Notes under the pieces: generated by a model
What the model was told of the DNA's origin: nothing
Seen by the model: only the letters and a program-made list of their open reading frames with translations
The model's database searches: none
Made by a program: the position numbers and the translations under genes
Shown here: piece after piece, positions 1 to 10,249 of the stretch
How the letters are laid out: every line of letters starts with the position of its first letter
How positions within the stretch are numbered: position 1 is the stretch's first letter
NCBI GenBank assembly: GCA_031841125.1
Contig: JAJSSI010000012.1
Coordinates: 248,001-312,000 of the forward strand
From: Acanthococcus lagerstroemiae
Lineage: Eukaryota > Arthropoda > Insecta > Hemiptera > Eriococcidae
Length of the DNA stretch: 64,000 nt
Reading direction: 5' to 3'

Positions 1-2227
1 ATGATGAGTGCACGATTTTCACAGTTTCAGCTCTAGCTGTCCATCAGGCTTTTGACAAATTTCTTAAGTGTAGAGCATTTTCAATATCCTGAAGCTTTTT
101 GTCGAGTGCAGTATACCGCTTGGTGCTTGAACTGAAGAACACATATAGCTGCTGTAGGTCTGAGAAAAATGCTGCTATAATGACACTTGCCTCCAAGCAA
201 TGTTCGAGGAAAGTATTTACTCGATGGTCTTGACAAACTATGAAAGGGACTGTACGATTCAGGAGCTCGGACAACTTCTTTTGTGCGCCTGCATTCACTC
301 CTGACATAATAGAAGCAAAATCATATGACTGAAAGCCGACTTTATCAACATCTAAGCCATTCTTATTGAGATTTTCAACCAGAGCCTTTGCGATTGCTTC
401 ACCACTTTTATACTCTGATTTGAAGAAATCAAAAACTCTTTCACAAATTTCTCCAATTGAGTTTATATATCTGGCTACAACAGAAAACTGATCTCTGTGG
501 GACTTATCTGGAGTAGAATCTGTCATAACTGCAAACACATCTGAATCTTGAATCTCTTCTACAATAATGCGCTTCACTTCCTCGCCTAACAATCCAATTA
601 TTTCATTTTGTATTCTTTTGCTGCAGTAAGTGACTTTATATTGTCGCGCTTGCCTTTCATTAAACCACCTTTTCAGGACTGTATTGTGTCGAGATATAAG
701 CATTAAAATTTGAGTGAAGGTGGAATTTTCCTCATTGCCATCACCTCTAAATGCTAAACCTTGTCTTGCAAGAGTTCTCACTGCATCCATGATGATGGTA
801 ATTACTTCTTGATGAAACAGTGACTTTTCTTTTTCAGCTAACACCTTCAGTTTAGCTTCTCTTGACAGCAGAACATCTACATGCGAGGAATGACAAATAA
901 AGTGACTGAAGTCATCCAATGCTGCTTTGTGAACTTGAGATGAAAAGTGTTGTTCCAGTTTCCCAGGTTTTTTGACTCCTTATTTCTTCATCTTATGCCA
1001 CATACAAATTCCATTCTGTAACCACGCGTTTTTTGCAGCATCTCTCTTTAGTCCAACAGGAAATAAGTAGCAAACAAAGCAGAATGCTGCATCTCTGGAA
1101 ACACTATATTCTAGATGGAGATATTGGGAAAACCACAGTGAAGAGAATCTACGCTGTTTTGCCTCAGGAATTTCGTCATTAACAGGATACTGGGCCAATC
1201 TTGGCTGACATGGACCTAAATGAGAATCTGTCTTGATTGGACAGCATTTTCCAGGATCATGGTCAGTTAAACTGCCTTCATCAGCCTGATTCGCAATCTC
1301 ATCACCGCCAACTGGGTCAGATTGTAGCAAACTGTTTAGAACTTGTTCCGCTAACTTGATATATGTACAACATTTGGACTAAATCTGTGACACTTGCTCA
1401 GATGATGTGGCTAAAAAAGAAATTGGATTTGGATTTGACTCCTCTTTCAACTTGGATAGTAGATTTTCACACTCTTTGAAGTGATTCATCAGAGAAGTTA
1501 GTAAAGCCGCACAAGAAATCCAGTCTTCACCTAATTGAAAAAATATATTTTATTAATACCACATCACCTCTAAGGTCTGATTTTTGTAGTCCTTCTCATT
1601 TCACCCAATCTAACAACACTGCCTGGCAGCCGGCATACCTCAGTTCCTTACTCCTAGATAGGTATAGTAACACTGAATGAACATGCCAGCCAGCAATCAT
1701 CACTCAGAACACTAAGAAGCAAGAAAAAGGACAATGAAAAAAGCGCGAATACACTTCCATAAAATTTACCTTGGTTTTCAGAGCTACCAGGAGCTTGAAT
1801 ATTTACATGAGAATCTTTACTTTCACTTTCAACTTCAAAATTCAGCTCATTTTTATTGACATTTGGCTTTTTCTCATTTTCTGAAGCTGTACATGGGTCC
1901 ATCATTGCTGCCACAAGCTCACTAGCTTTGGGATCAATATCTGTGTATATTATACACATTATTTGTAATTACCTATGTAATTTATTCTTTGGCTTGAGCT
2001 ATTCCTGAATATACTTGTAAGAATATAACAAAAAGAAGATTGATGTGCACACTCTCACCTTTCAGCAACTCAAGGTTCACTATGTTTTCAGAATCTGCCG
2101 CAGAAGTCGCTGATATAGAACAATTATTGTCATCATCACTAACATTAGCATTCATTTCACTTGTCAATATTGAGTGGTCTTCTACTTCAATGTCGGGAGT
2201 TACACCTGATTTGAAGATTTTGATCAT
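1..2227 (-). pseudogene. ZMYM1-like hAT transposase-derived gene, three exons, broken by three in-frame stops
   Basis: Exon 1 is 2059-2227 (ATG at 2227), exon 2 is 1770-1940 and exon 3 begins at 1530 and leaves the left edge. All junctions have GT..AG borders and phase 1 on both sides. Exon 3 carries a TTF-type zinc finger (about 1210-1030, ending AAFCFVCYLFP) and then a DUF4371/RNase-H-like hAT region (about 900-50, with FAVMTDSTPDKSHRDQFS). This is the architecture of zinc finger MYM-type protein 1-like transposases. Reading exon 3 in its one open frame meets TAG at 1379-1381, TAA at 980-982 and TGA at 44-46. The TGA sits where the family has Arg in the motif TRWSAR, since WTARAETVK follows directly. 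The hAT dimerisation domain would lie beyond the edge. The frame is otherwise preserved over about 500 codons, so decay is recent and by substitution. Exons 1-2 are acidic and serine-rich and I do not recognise them outside this context. Confidence 0.72.
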
Positions 2228-2847
2228 TTTCAATTGTGTCGATGAGAAAAAAGTAGATGTAAGACATAATCTACAGTCATAGGTCATAGGATACATAGTT
2301 TAGGCTTACTTTCAAAATTTTGCCGAATGCCGAACGTTTTGTGGTTTTGTTGGCATTTGGCATTTACGCCAAATGCGAATAAAAAGTTGAAAATAAACAA
2401 TTCCAACTTCTGAGCGTTTAACTTCCAACTTTCAACTTCCGTTCCAGCCCTGAACACAAGAAGACGGAAAGTCGATCGTTTCTGTAATGTAGTACAAAAT
2501 GCGCCGAATGGTGCTATTACGTAATCTCCTGAATGAAGCAACAGAATTTATAGACGTATTTCGCCTGATATAGAAAAGAAGAACGCTAATGGCAATCTTT
2601 TGTACCTGAAATCCTTTATTTCATGACGAAATTTTTTGGTTAATTACGTTGTCGCCGTCTTCGACGTCAACAATTGAATACTAACGGAACAAGATATTAC
2701 CACTTCCTTTCTGTTTCATTAGCGAATCGATTTACATAAAACGTCACCATAACTTTCCATCCACCAATATGAAAAATGTATAACGTATCAGTTTGATGAA
2801 GCAACCGTATGGAAATCGCTTGCTTTTTCATACTGACCCGCCATGTG
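2228..2847. other. Interval without recognised gene
   Basis: The stretch between the ZMYM1-like exon 1 and the SWIM/YqaJ gene holds only short uninformative open frames. It may contain the promoter of the leftward gene and the lost 3' part of the SWIM/YqaJ gene, but I could not recognise the remaining YqaJ core motifs here. Confidence 0.4.
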
Positions 2848-2876
2848 CTATTCCATTACTTTCAACAGGTAATTAC

Positions 2877-4148
2877 CAGTTATACGATACTTTCTCTGTT
2901 TCAGCCACAGAGCGCGTGTGTTGGGACATGCACTTTGATCCTGCGTTTTTTTGGCAAGTTCCGAAAGCTTGCATGCATCCACGACGACATTCTTATAAAA
3001 ATATTGCTGCTCCTCAGCAGTACAGCCCAGTATATGGGGTAAATACGAATGTATGTAGTCTGGAACCTCACGATTCACGATTTCGTCGATTATCACATCA
3101 GGTATACATTCTGGCTTTCCAACATCAATTGGCGCTGGGCGTGACCAAATTGGACTCGTCTGGTTTGCACTTCGGGGATTCAGCGGGATGTTCGTGTTCG
3201 TCTGCTTTACAACTTGGCGGCACAGCGGATCTTTCCCGTCTACTGCATAGTAACGAGCCAGCATCGAATTGGGAAAAACTGAAATGGAAATATTATTTGT
3301 AAAATGAAATGCTAACCTTAAGCATACGTAATTAAGTCAGATTATTACATTTTCTTACTCGCTTGCAGATCGGAAATTATGTCTTTCTTCATAATATTCG
3401 AGAGGTCTTCAGGTTTTGGAGGAGCTTTGTACCTTTCTTTGTGTGGTTTTACATGACATGTCATGTCTCCTAACGGACACGGTTTGTATGCGCTCAATGC
3501 ACGCTTTGCGAAACCACCCCAGCTCTGTACTGTATCAGTGCATGAGATGTTATCGAAATCCTCAGAATCTTTGCTGTAGCATAATGAACAGAGTACCATG
3601 AGCAGTCAATCTCTTATTATTATGTACGTAGTCTTAAACTATATAAATACTCACTGTTCCGTGTACATGAGGACACCTATAATGTGTTTGCATTTTTCGC
3701 TAGCTGCTTTGCATGTGCAATGAGTCTTGATGTCCAGTTCGTCGTCTTCATAATTACGTACTATCTTGATAGTAACCTCAACAGGTTTATCTTTCAAGTC
3801 CGAATTTTGAAGCACTAACGCAAACACTTCAAATAACGGTTCCGCACGAGTGGTCAAACCACATCGTAAAATGTGGGACGAATTCGCTATCAAGTAACCT
3901 TCTTTTAAAGGACGTGTTGACTCACCCACGAAGTTCAAGATATCACTAAGCGTGATCAAAATCATGTCTAATTGTCTAAATGAGGAGGCTTTTACTTCAT
4001 CTACGCGGTTAAACTCAATTTCAGTAATGAAAGCACGCATTCCATAATAAGAAACAATAATACCGCATGATAACACAGTCACATTGCACGAAAAATAGCA
4101 GGATGAAAAATGTCGATGAAAAAGGACTTCTCTTGTCGCTTGACTCAA
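2877..4148 (-). pseudogene. SWIM zinc-finger / YqaJ-nuclease-like protein, 3'-truncated
   Basis: Three exons on the minus strand join in phase: 3655-about 4148, 3359-3573 and 2877-3278. The first ends with a SWIM-type zinc finger, CTCKAASEKCKHIIGVLMY (C-x-C...C-x-H). The third reaches ALWLKQRKYRITG, the usual start of a YqaJ-type exonuclease fold (W..R..RITGS). A donor GTAATT at 2876 follows, but no downstream exon with the nuclease core is recognisable, so the gene looks truncated. The first-exon start is not fixed. SWIM-YqaJ proteins are widespread in insect genomes and I recall them as accessory genes of ISL2EU-type DNA transposons; that assignment is inference. The splice phases match (2, then 1), so the preserved part is undamaged. 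Confidence 0.6.
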
Positions 4149-4399
4149 TATTATAATTTATTTTCGTAAACGACACATGTAGCTATCATTTAAAACTGTA
4201 GCCACAAGAAAATATAATAAATTCAATTTTTGGTAATATTTCAAAGTTGTACGAAAATGCATTGTCTCTTATGGACGAAAAATCGCTTCGTACCATATCG
4301 AGGTTTGTTTACATTTTCGCAGCGCCATCTTCAGGGTCTCTCAGCGCCGAATACAAAAAGAAATTTCGCTGGAAAGGAAATGGTTACTGCTTACTGCTT

Positions 4400-4432
4400 A
4401 CACCGGGTGTAATGACGTCATTACACTGGTGT
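4400..4432. repeat. 33-bp near-perfect palindrome with TGACGTCA centre, copy 1
   Basis: ACACCGGGTGTAATGACGTC continues as ATTACACTGGTGT, giving arms that pair around the TGACGTCA core. A second copy with the same flanks (a GGAAA-TGG-TACTGCTTAC lead and a GACAACCTAAAA tail) lies at 44,573-44,605. The shared context spans about 60 bp, so both copies probably come from the same element terminus. Confidence 0.75.
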
Positions 4433-5119
4433 GACAACCTAAAATCACAGTATGCAGATAACTAATATAGTACCGTCACACAGTGCTGAAACCTTTGCTG
4501 AAACGCGTATTCCGAGATGCTAATATGACGTCTACAGCGCGCCAAGCGGCCAGCATGTACAATTAATACGTACTATTTGCTTTCTTCTGAAATTTCGTTA
4601 CATTTTTTACATTTTTCATCGTTTTCTCGGGAAAATTTTATTTTATTGATTCAATAGTTACAATAGGTATATAATTGAATAATTTTGATACACTTTTTCA
4701 GTAGTATGTATCATGTAATAATTTACATATTCTTAAAATGTACATACTTACGGTTTAGTTTCGGCGTTGTACTTTGCTTAATAGATTCATTAAAAAATTT
4801 TATAATAAAATATATACGTACGCGGATATAAACTTTACAGATATCATTCTTCAGACCGGGACAAATATTTAAATCTAGCGTTAAATCGCTTAGTAATTTC
4901 ATTATGTTTTTAGAAACATTTTTTTGAAAAATCAATTTATTGAAATGTTTGGTCAGAATAAATTCGCACTCATCCAGGTATTTGTAGCACTCATGTACAA
5001 CAACCGAGAGATTTCCAGTGCTGTCTGTGTAAGATTTACAACGGATGAAGGCGGTTTTATAGTTTTGAAAGGCTATAGAGATGTGTTTAGCGAAAACCGG
5101 GCTTAGGGTGAAAGAGGTA

Positions 5120-5640
5120 AATTTTGAACTAACAGTGTTACCAGATAGTATTTTTCACGCTGAACACAATGCAACAACTCGCTTGGCGATATGTTTTCGT
5201 TTTCGTTTTACAGCCGTTCGAAGATCAAAATTTTGCCAAATACATAAAAAGCTTGTTTTGAGAAAAACGACTTTGAAAATTTGTTAACTTCTCTCATGCA
5301 TAAAAAATACAGAAGCGGCTGCAAAAGTTTTGTTTATGAGGTTTTATATAGTACTTTTCATGCTGAAGACGATGCAACAAACCGCGTGGCGATATCTGCT
5401 TTCGTTTTCATTTTACAGCCGTTCGAATATCAAGATGTTGCCATATACCTGAAAAGCTTGTTTTGAGAAAAACGACATTGAAAATTTGTGAACTTCTCTC
5501 ATGCATATAAATTACAAAAGCGTACGCAAAAGTTTTGTTTTATGAGGTTTAAGTAGTACTTTTAATGCTGAATACGATGCAACAAGCCGTTTGGCAGTAT
5601 CTGCTTTCGTTTTAATTTCATAGCTGTGTGCACAGCAAGA
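5120..5640. repeat. 204-bp tandem repeat, about 2.5 copies
   Basis: The landmark GCTGAANACNATGCAACAA recurs near 5156, 5359 and 5564, giving periods of 203 and 205 bp. Between landmarks each unit repeats a CTTTCGTTTTCATTTTACAG-like stretch and an AAAAGCTTGTTTTGAGAAAA stretch. Copies differ by scattered substitutions. The array lies wholly inside the inverted-repeat element 5081-6842. Confidence 0.8.
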
Positions 5641-5736
5641 GTGAACTCTTTCATAGTTTCTCTACTGAGACAAGATAAGACCAACTATGCGTTTAGCGTT
5701 TATTGTCATAATTACAAAGGGAATACATATTGATAA

Positions 5737-6217
5737 CTACTGCTTTTTCGGCCTACCGCGTTTGCGTTTTGGCATTGAAGTCGACGTCGATGGCTGATCT
5801 GGGTCGAAGTCGTCACTAGTTTTAACTTCGTGTAATAGATATTCCAGTGGTTCGGGACACAAAGTATCCCTGGCATCTTCGCGTGTGTATGGACGGATTT
5901 TCTCGTACAGATATTTCTTACGCGTATCACTCAGTCCTTCTGGAAGTATTGCCACTTACCCAGAATGGCACGACACTGAGATCATTGTCTTGGTCGGGAT
6001 CATCGGGATTTTCAGGTTCAACATCACTCGGTCCGAGTTCTTCGACATCAAAGTAACTATCCTGTTTAGTGAAAACTTTGCTTACAACCAGTTGCCATAA
6101 CATGCGTTATCAGACTCAAAGAAGTTTTATACTTACGAAAATACTTTCCGTTGAATCTTGGAATTGATTTAGCGGATATTCCGCACTGAGTTCGTTCCAC
6201 AGTTCTTGGTCATCCAT
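5737..6217 (-). pseudogene. Small acidic protein with C-terminal AT-hook, probably frameshifted
   Basis: Exon 1 (6137-6217) begins MDDQELWNELSAEYPLNQFQ and ends in phase 0 at a GTAAGT donor. Exon 2 begins at 6061 after TAAACAG and encodes an acidic run (DVEELGPSDVEPENPDDPDQ). It should lead into a segment at 5955-5737 that ends with KRKRGRPKKQ, whose GRP core is an AT-hook minor-groove binding motif. The acidic and AT-hook parts are in different frames around 5960, which suggests a one-base indel; a small missed intron is less likely. The gene lies between the terminal repeats of the 5081-6842 element, so it may be that element's own DNA-binding protein. I do not recognise a family. Confidence 0.4.
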
Positions 6218-7539
6218 TTTCACAATGCACATTCACATTCACAACTCAGGCTAAACAATGATAATTCTTCTCTACTGACCTAGTTCACTTTTGAATTGAC
6301 TGTTCTCTACAGCGTACAGCTACAATTTACACCAACTAACATAACATCACGCACCACAGCATACGTAAGTTCCAACGTTGTTGTAACATTGTACCACAGA
6401 ATAAAATATGACCGACAGACGGAGAAGACGCTATCGTTTCCGGCCCGAACTGGACATCTGGCAACACTGAAAACGCTTAACACGAATACCATTATTTTAT
6501 AAAAAGGTCTTAAATGGAACGACTTACCACGAATCTACGGTCCTTTTTCGTTTTCACTCATATTCGCTCACTTTTTTATTTTTTCCAGGAAACATCCTGC
6601 AATTTTCACCCTAAGCCCGGTTATTCTTATCCCACAGTACCCACAAAATGTGAAGATTACTGCTTCCTACAATTTCTCTGTGCCTCGCAACCATATGTAT
6701 GTGAAAGAACGAGGTTCATACTACAAGAATCAATGAAAACCAGAAAACTGACAAAAAATTAATTTTTTCCGATTGTTTATTTCAAACGCGATTTTCTCTT
6801 AATTAAATTTTTCACCTTAAGCCCGGTTTTCCCTAAACACATATTTTATGTTGCTCCTTTGGTAGAATCAGTACATTTCTACAGTTGTCTGGTGCGTGCG
6901 ACTCCAAAACCCTCTGCACAATGTACCCAAAAACATAAAGTTTTCCATTGGCTTCTACATCGATTTCAGAAATCTCCTTCAACTCCTTAATTACAATCGA
7001 TGTAGAAGCACCATCACTTTCATTTCGGACTTCATCGGGGGAATCAATATCAGTGAATTCCTCATCTTCTTCATTTGTCACGTAATTAGACATGCTGTTT
7101 GCTAAACTGGCAGCCGCCTCTGTAAACAATACTGTCCAGTCGATGTTTTCATTTTCACAGTTGCTGGTTTTTGGTGGATGTAATATCATATTGACTGAAG
7201 CGACGTTATAGGCAGCCTTAAATTGAATACAGGTTGGATTACTGCAATGTCCTCCTTTCTGTCTAATAATGGAGAACAGGTTCTCTAAAGAATCCTGTTG
7301 TAGTCGTTGAGTAAGTAAAAATTTGAAGTCATGTTTCTCTTGCAGTGACTTCCATAACTGCAGCAAACTTTCTATGTTCAGTAACCAGCCTTTCATGAAT
7401 TGAATTCCCCCGGTCATATCCTTTTTTTATTTTAAATTAATATATTTGAGATTTTGAAGCCAATTCCTCAATTCTTCCAATTTCTGCAATTAATGAGTAT
7501 TACCGACAAAAGGCCGCCGAAAAATTTTTTTTGATTTCG

Positions 7540-7720
7540 GAGAACTGCTGTTGAATATGTCAAAAACTGCTTTCGCGAAGCGAAAGCAGTACCGACTTTT
7601 CGGCCTTCGGCCGAAAAGCACTCGGAACTCGCTTCGCTCGTTCCTCGCAGTAATACCGAAACGTACTCGGAACTCGCTTCGCTCGTTCCTCGCGAAATCG
7701 TGACACTGTCGACACGTTTT
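7540..7720. repeat. Cluster of GC-rich hairpin palindromes
   Basis: Three short palindromes lie in tandem: CTTTCGCGAAGCGAAAG, TTTTCGGCCTTCGGCCGAAA and the twice-repeated GGAACTCGCTTCGCTCGTTC. The last is followed by CTCGC in both copies, about 60 bp apart. The cluster stands out from its AT-rich surroundings by base composition. No gene is associated. Confidence 0.7.
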
Positions 7721-8029
7721 AAGTGGTAAACGTTTTAGAAAACGCAAATGTCGACAAGGACTTGGTATTCGGCCGAAATGTTTAAGGCCATTCACGTTTT
7801 AAAAAACGCAACTCTCGACAGAGAATAGTATTATAAAAAATATAAAACTACCCGGCTATCACAATTAGAGTTCGTATAAATTTGAAATCGATACATTCAA
7901 GGCGGAAACGTGTAAGACCGAAACATTTGTATAATACAACAGAACTACGCGGCTATCAAAATTCGATTTCGTATAAATTAAATCCCAAACAACATCGAGT
8001 ACATAAGTCGCCTCGCGCTTCTTATGCTG

Positions 8030-8312
8030 AACTTAAATTGAGGAAACTCGTGAACGACTCAACAGATTGTTATCAGACTTTCACCAATACAACTTCGAGT
8101 ACTTCTCTATAATGTACCAAAATTTGGAATCAAATGATTCGATAGTTCCTGAGATTTTTGTGCCACAAATTTTGTCCTCAAGGAAAACTCACGAACGGCT
8201 CGACCGATTGCCTTCAAAAGCTTATTTTAACAACTTCGAGTACTTCTCCATAATATACCAAAATTTGGAATCAATTGATTCAATAGTTTCTGAGATTTTC
8301 TTCCCACAAAAT
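8030..8312. repeat. Two-copy tandem repeat, period 141 bp
   Basis: AACTTCGAGTACTTCTC and the following ATAATNTACCAAAATTTGGA occur at 8091 and again at 8232. The preceding GAACGNCTCNAC-GATTG stretch is duplicated in the same register. The copies differ by about ten percent. Confidence 0.75.
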
Positions 8313-8331
8313 TAAGGTGTACATATATAAA

Positions 8332-8332
<1 letters not shown>

Positions 8333-8373
<41 letters not shown>
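8333..8373. repeat. (TA)n microsatellite
   Basis: A pure TA dinucleotide run of about 40 bp, immediately next to the GTCGGCTTC minisatellite. Confidence 0.95.
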
Positions 8374-8375
<2 letters not shown>

Positions 8376-8384
8376 CGCATAAGT

Positions 8385-8640
8385 GAACTCGGCTTCTGTG
8401 GTAAAGTCGGCTTCTGGCTTTATAAAACATGTATATTCTTATACATGGCGAAGTTGGCTTCTATTTATGCATATTGTACAATGTTGGCTTCTACAACTAT
8501 AGTCGGCTTCTACAACTATAGCTGGCTTCCACGAGTGTATACATAACAAAGTCGGCTTCCACAAATGTATATATAATTATAACAAAGTCGGCTTCCACAA
8601 ATGCATACATATAACAAAGTCGGCTTCTAAGAATAAATTA
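8385..8640 (+). repeat. GTCGGCTTC minisatellite (forward orientation)
   Basis: About nine copies of GTCGGCTTCTAC / GTCGGCTTCCACAAATG, spaced 20-40 bp by TA-rich spacers (ATATAATTATAACAAA). The same word appears in reverse complement at 17,290-17,400, also beside a (TA)n run. Confidence 0.8.
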
Positions 8641-10249
8641 GGTGTTAATCTACATCTACCGGTATGTTGTGACAATTTTGACTACTGAAGTGAACATTGA
8701 CATACATAGCCATAGTACAGGGCTCTCTACAGCAGTGCTATGCCTTATTACTTTACACTACTGCTGACATGTGAACTCTACCAAGCCCGAAGGTTCTACA
8801 TTGCGTTCACTGATGAAGCCGAAATTCGTTCACTCCAGAACACTTGAAAATAGATTGGCCAACCAATTACTTATATTTAGCATCTCTTTTTTGCACACCC
8901 TAAACCTATTCAGCATAATTAGATAGAAAGGTCTTTTGAATATAATTTGTATTTATATCAGCTCTAGACCTCTTGGATGGTCAACCTCTTGACAATAAAA
9001 CGCGGGTTGGGAAGAACTTTTCGAACTTTATCAGTCAGCATTCCAGAAAAAATCGAAAATAAGTAGGTACATTTACTATACTCAGCTTTTTCATCCAGTT
9101 TCGGTGCATTGCACACATTCCGTGCTCTTTCTACAGTGTTTCATCAAATTTTATAAAATTTTGGTTGTAAGGTTAAGAACGACTCACCATTATTCAATTG
9201 GTGTCCCTTTTTTCTTACAAACGCTACATTCAGTCCATACTTTTAAAATAATTCAAATGTGTTTTTTTTATCTACACATATATTCTCATTATTTCATTAC
9301 TCAACTGGATCAAGCCCACCAATAGGGCTCTCAATCTCAGAGGGCTAAAGAAAAGGATACCCATAGCCCCCCCCCCTCCGGCCAAAAAAAGGAAGGAAGG
9401 AAAGAAAGAACGGATAAAAAGAAAACCAAGCTTTGTGATAACATTTGTTTGATCAGCTAAACTTAGAATAGACTTGTAGGAAGATCTGGTGCTAATAGAT
9501 AGTTTCGTTCTATCCATTTTGTCACTTAGTGGAGAGCATAGATTTAAAATGCAACACTGTATCACAATGCCCTAATTATTTATTAGTACAGCACAGATCA
9601 ATGATTTGCTACGGCCCAGTGAATCCTCAGTAGAAGAGACATATGCTAGTATTCTTGTAATAAGTCCAATAATAATGCGACGGTTGCATTTGCTTCATTC
9701 CCCTCCAGATTTTGTCATGTTCGAATGTATATTGTCCATTTATGAGGGCGCCCTATCTTGACTCACAGATGGGTAAAATACTTCTATGAATTCATATAGA
9801 GAGACATGTACACAAATGAATTAGTTGGAGCACCCAGAGCAATCAAATTTTTCTGTTATATCCTCTCCTTCCTCTTTATCATGCGTAAATCTAAAAATTA
9901 CTAAAAGTTCCAATGGCACAATGCTAGCCAATATTTATTGCTGAGACTAGGTAGGGAGAGAAGATACATCTAAGCATGCTAACAGAAGCCTGTGTATTTT
10001 AATGTTTCTCTCGCTCTCTCCCTCTCCCACCTCTTCGCTCATTCGCCAACCACACGCTCACTCCCCATAATTTTGGAAATATGAACCACAATAAGAAATC
10101 ACCTGCATGAGGGTCATGCACACTTCAGTGAACTGCTATGCTCTTGTAATTCTAAACAGGGGGATTAATCCTGCCAGCTTTTTTAGGAAGCTCCAAACAC
10201 AGTCAGATTTTCCATTTACATCCAAACTCTTCCATTTCTTAACGGTAAG
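8641..10249. other. Interval without recognised gene
   Basis: No coding region with family resemblance was seen. It contains a poly-C run (9368-9377), a GGAAGG-rich purine stretch near 9390-9415 and a CTCTCTCC-rich stretch near 10,010-10,030. The open frames are short and lack recognisable motifs. Confidence 0.5.

Larger units (their letters stand above)
5081..6842. mobile_element. 1.76-kb DNA transposon with ~30-bp terminal inverted repeats inserted in a P-element
   Basis: The left end (5085-5113) reads GTTTAGCGAAAACCGGGCTT then AGGGTGAAA. The reverse complement of the right end (6810-6838) reads GTTTAGGGAAAACCGGGCTT then AAGGTGAAA, matching 27 of 29 bases. The match extends outward by ATGT on both sides. 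A third, internal copy of the word lies near 6604-6622. The element separates two parts of one P-type transposase. It contains a small AT-hook gene on the minus strand and a 204-bp tandem repeat. Target duplication is at most 2 bp (AT) and not certain, so I do not assign a superfamily. Confidence 0.65.
4723..7417 (-). pseudogene. P-element/THAP9-like transposase C-terminal region, split by an insertion
   Basis: The first part, 7417-6843, has FLLTQRLQQDSLENLFSIIR, then RQKGGHCSNPT and LYVFGYIVQRVLES, the C-terminal signature of P-element/THAP9 transposases. The same protein resumes at 5080 and runs to 4723, with NYKTAFIRCKSYTDSTG, HECYKYLDECEF and VRIYFIIKFFNES, the usual extreme C terminus. 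The 1.76-kb element 5081-6842 separates the two parts. The frame is open on both sides, but I could not make a single clean frame across the junction, so a small indel or uncertain duplication remains. The N-terminal THAP and catalytic regions are absent upstream of 7417. It could derive from the same family as the gene at 41.2-43.4 kb. Confidence 0.65.

Noticed and set aside
5085..6838. The segment splitting the P-element C terminus as an intron
   Set aside because: It does not end in AG at the right position and has ~30-bp inverted terminal repeats, so it is an insertion.
7490..7795. 101-codon minus-strand open frame with repeated ARNERSEFRV
   Set aside because: It reads through the repeated GGAACTCGCTTCGCTCG hairpins. 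No codon or family evidence supports a gene.
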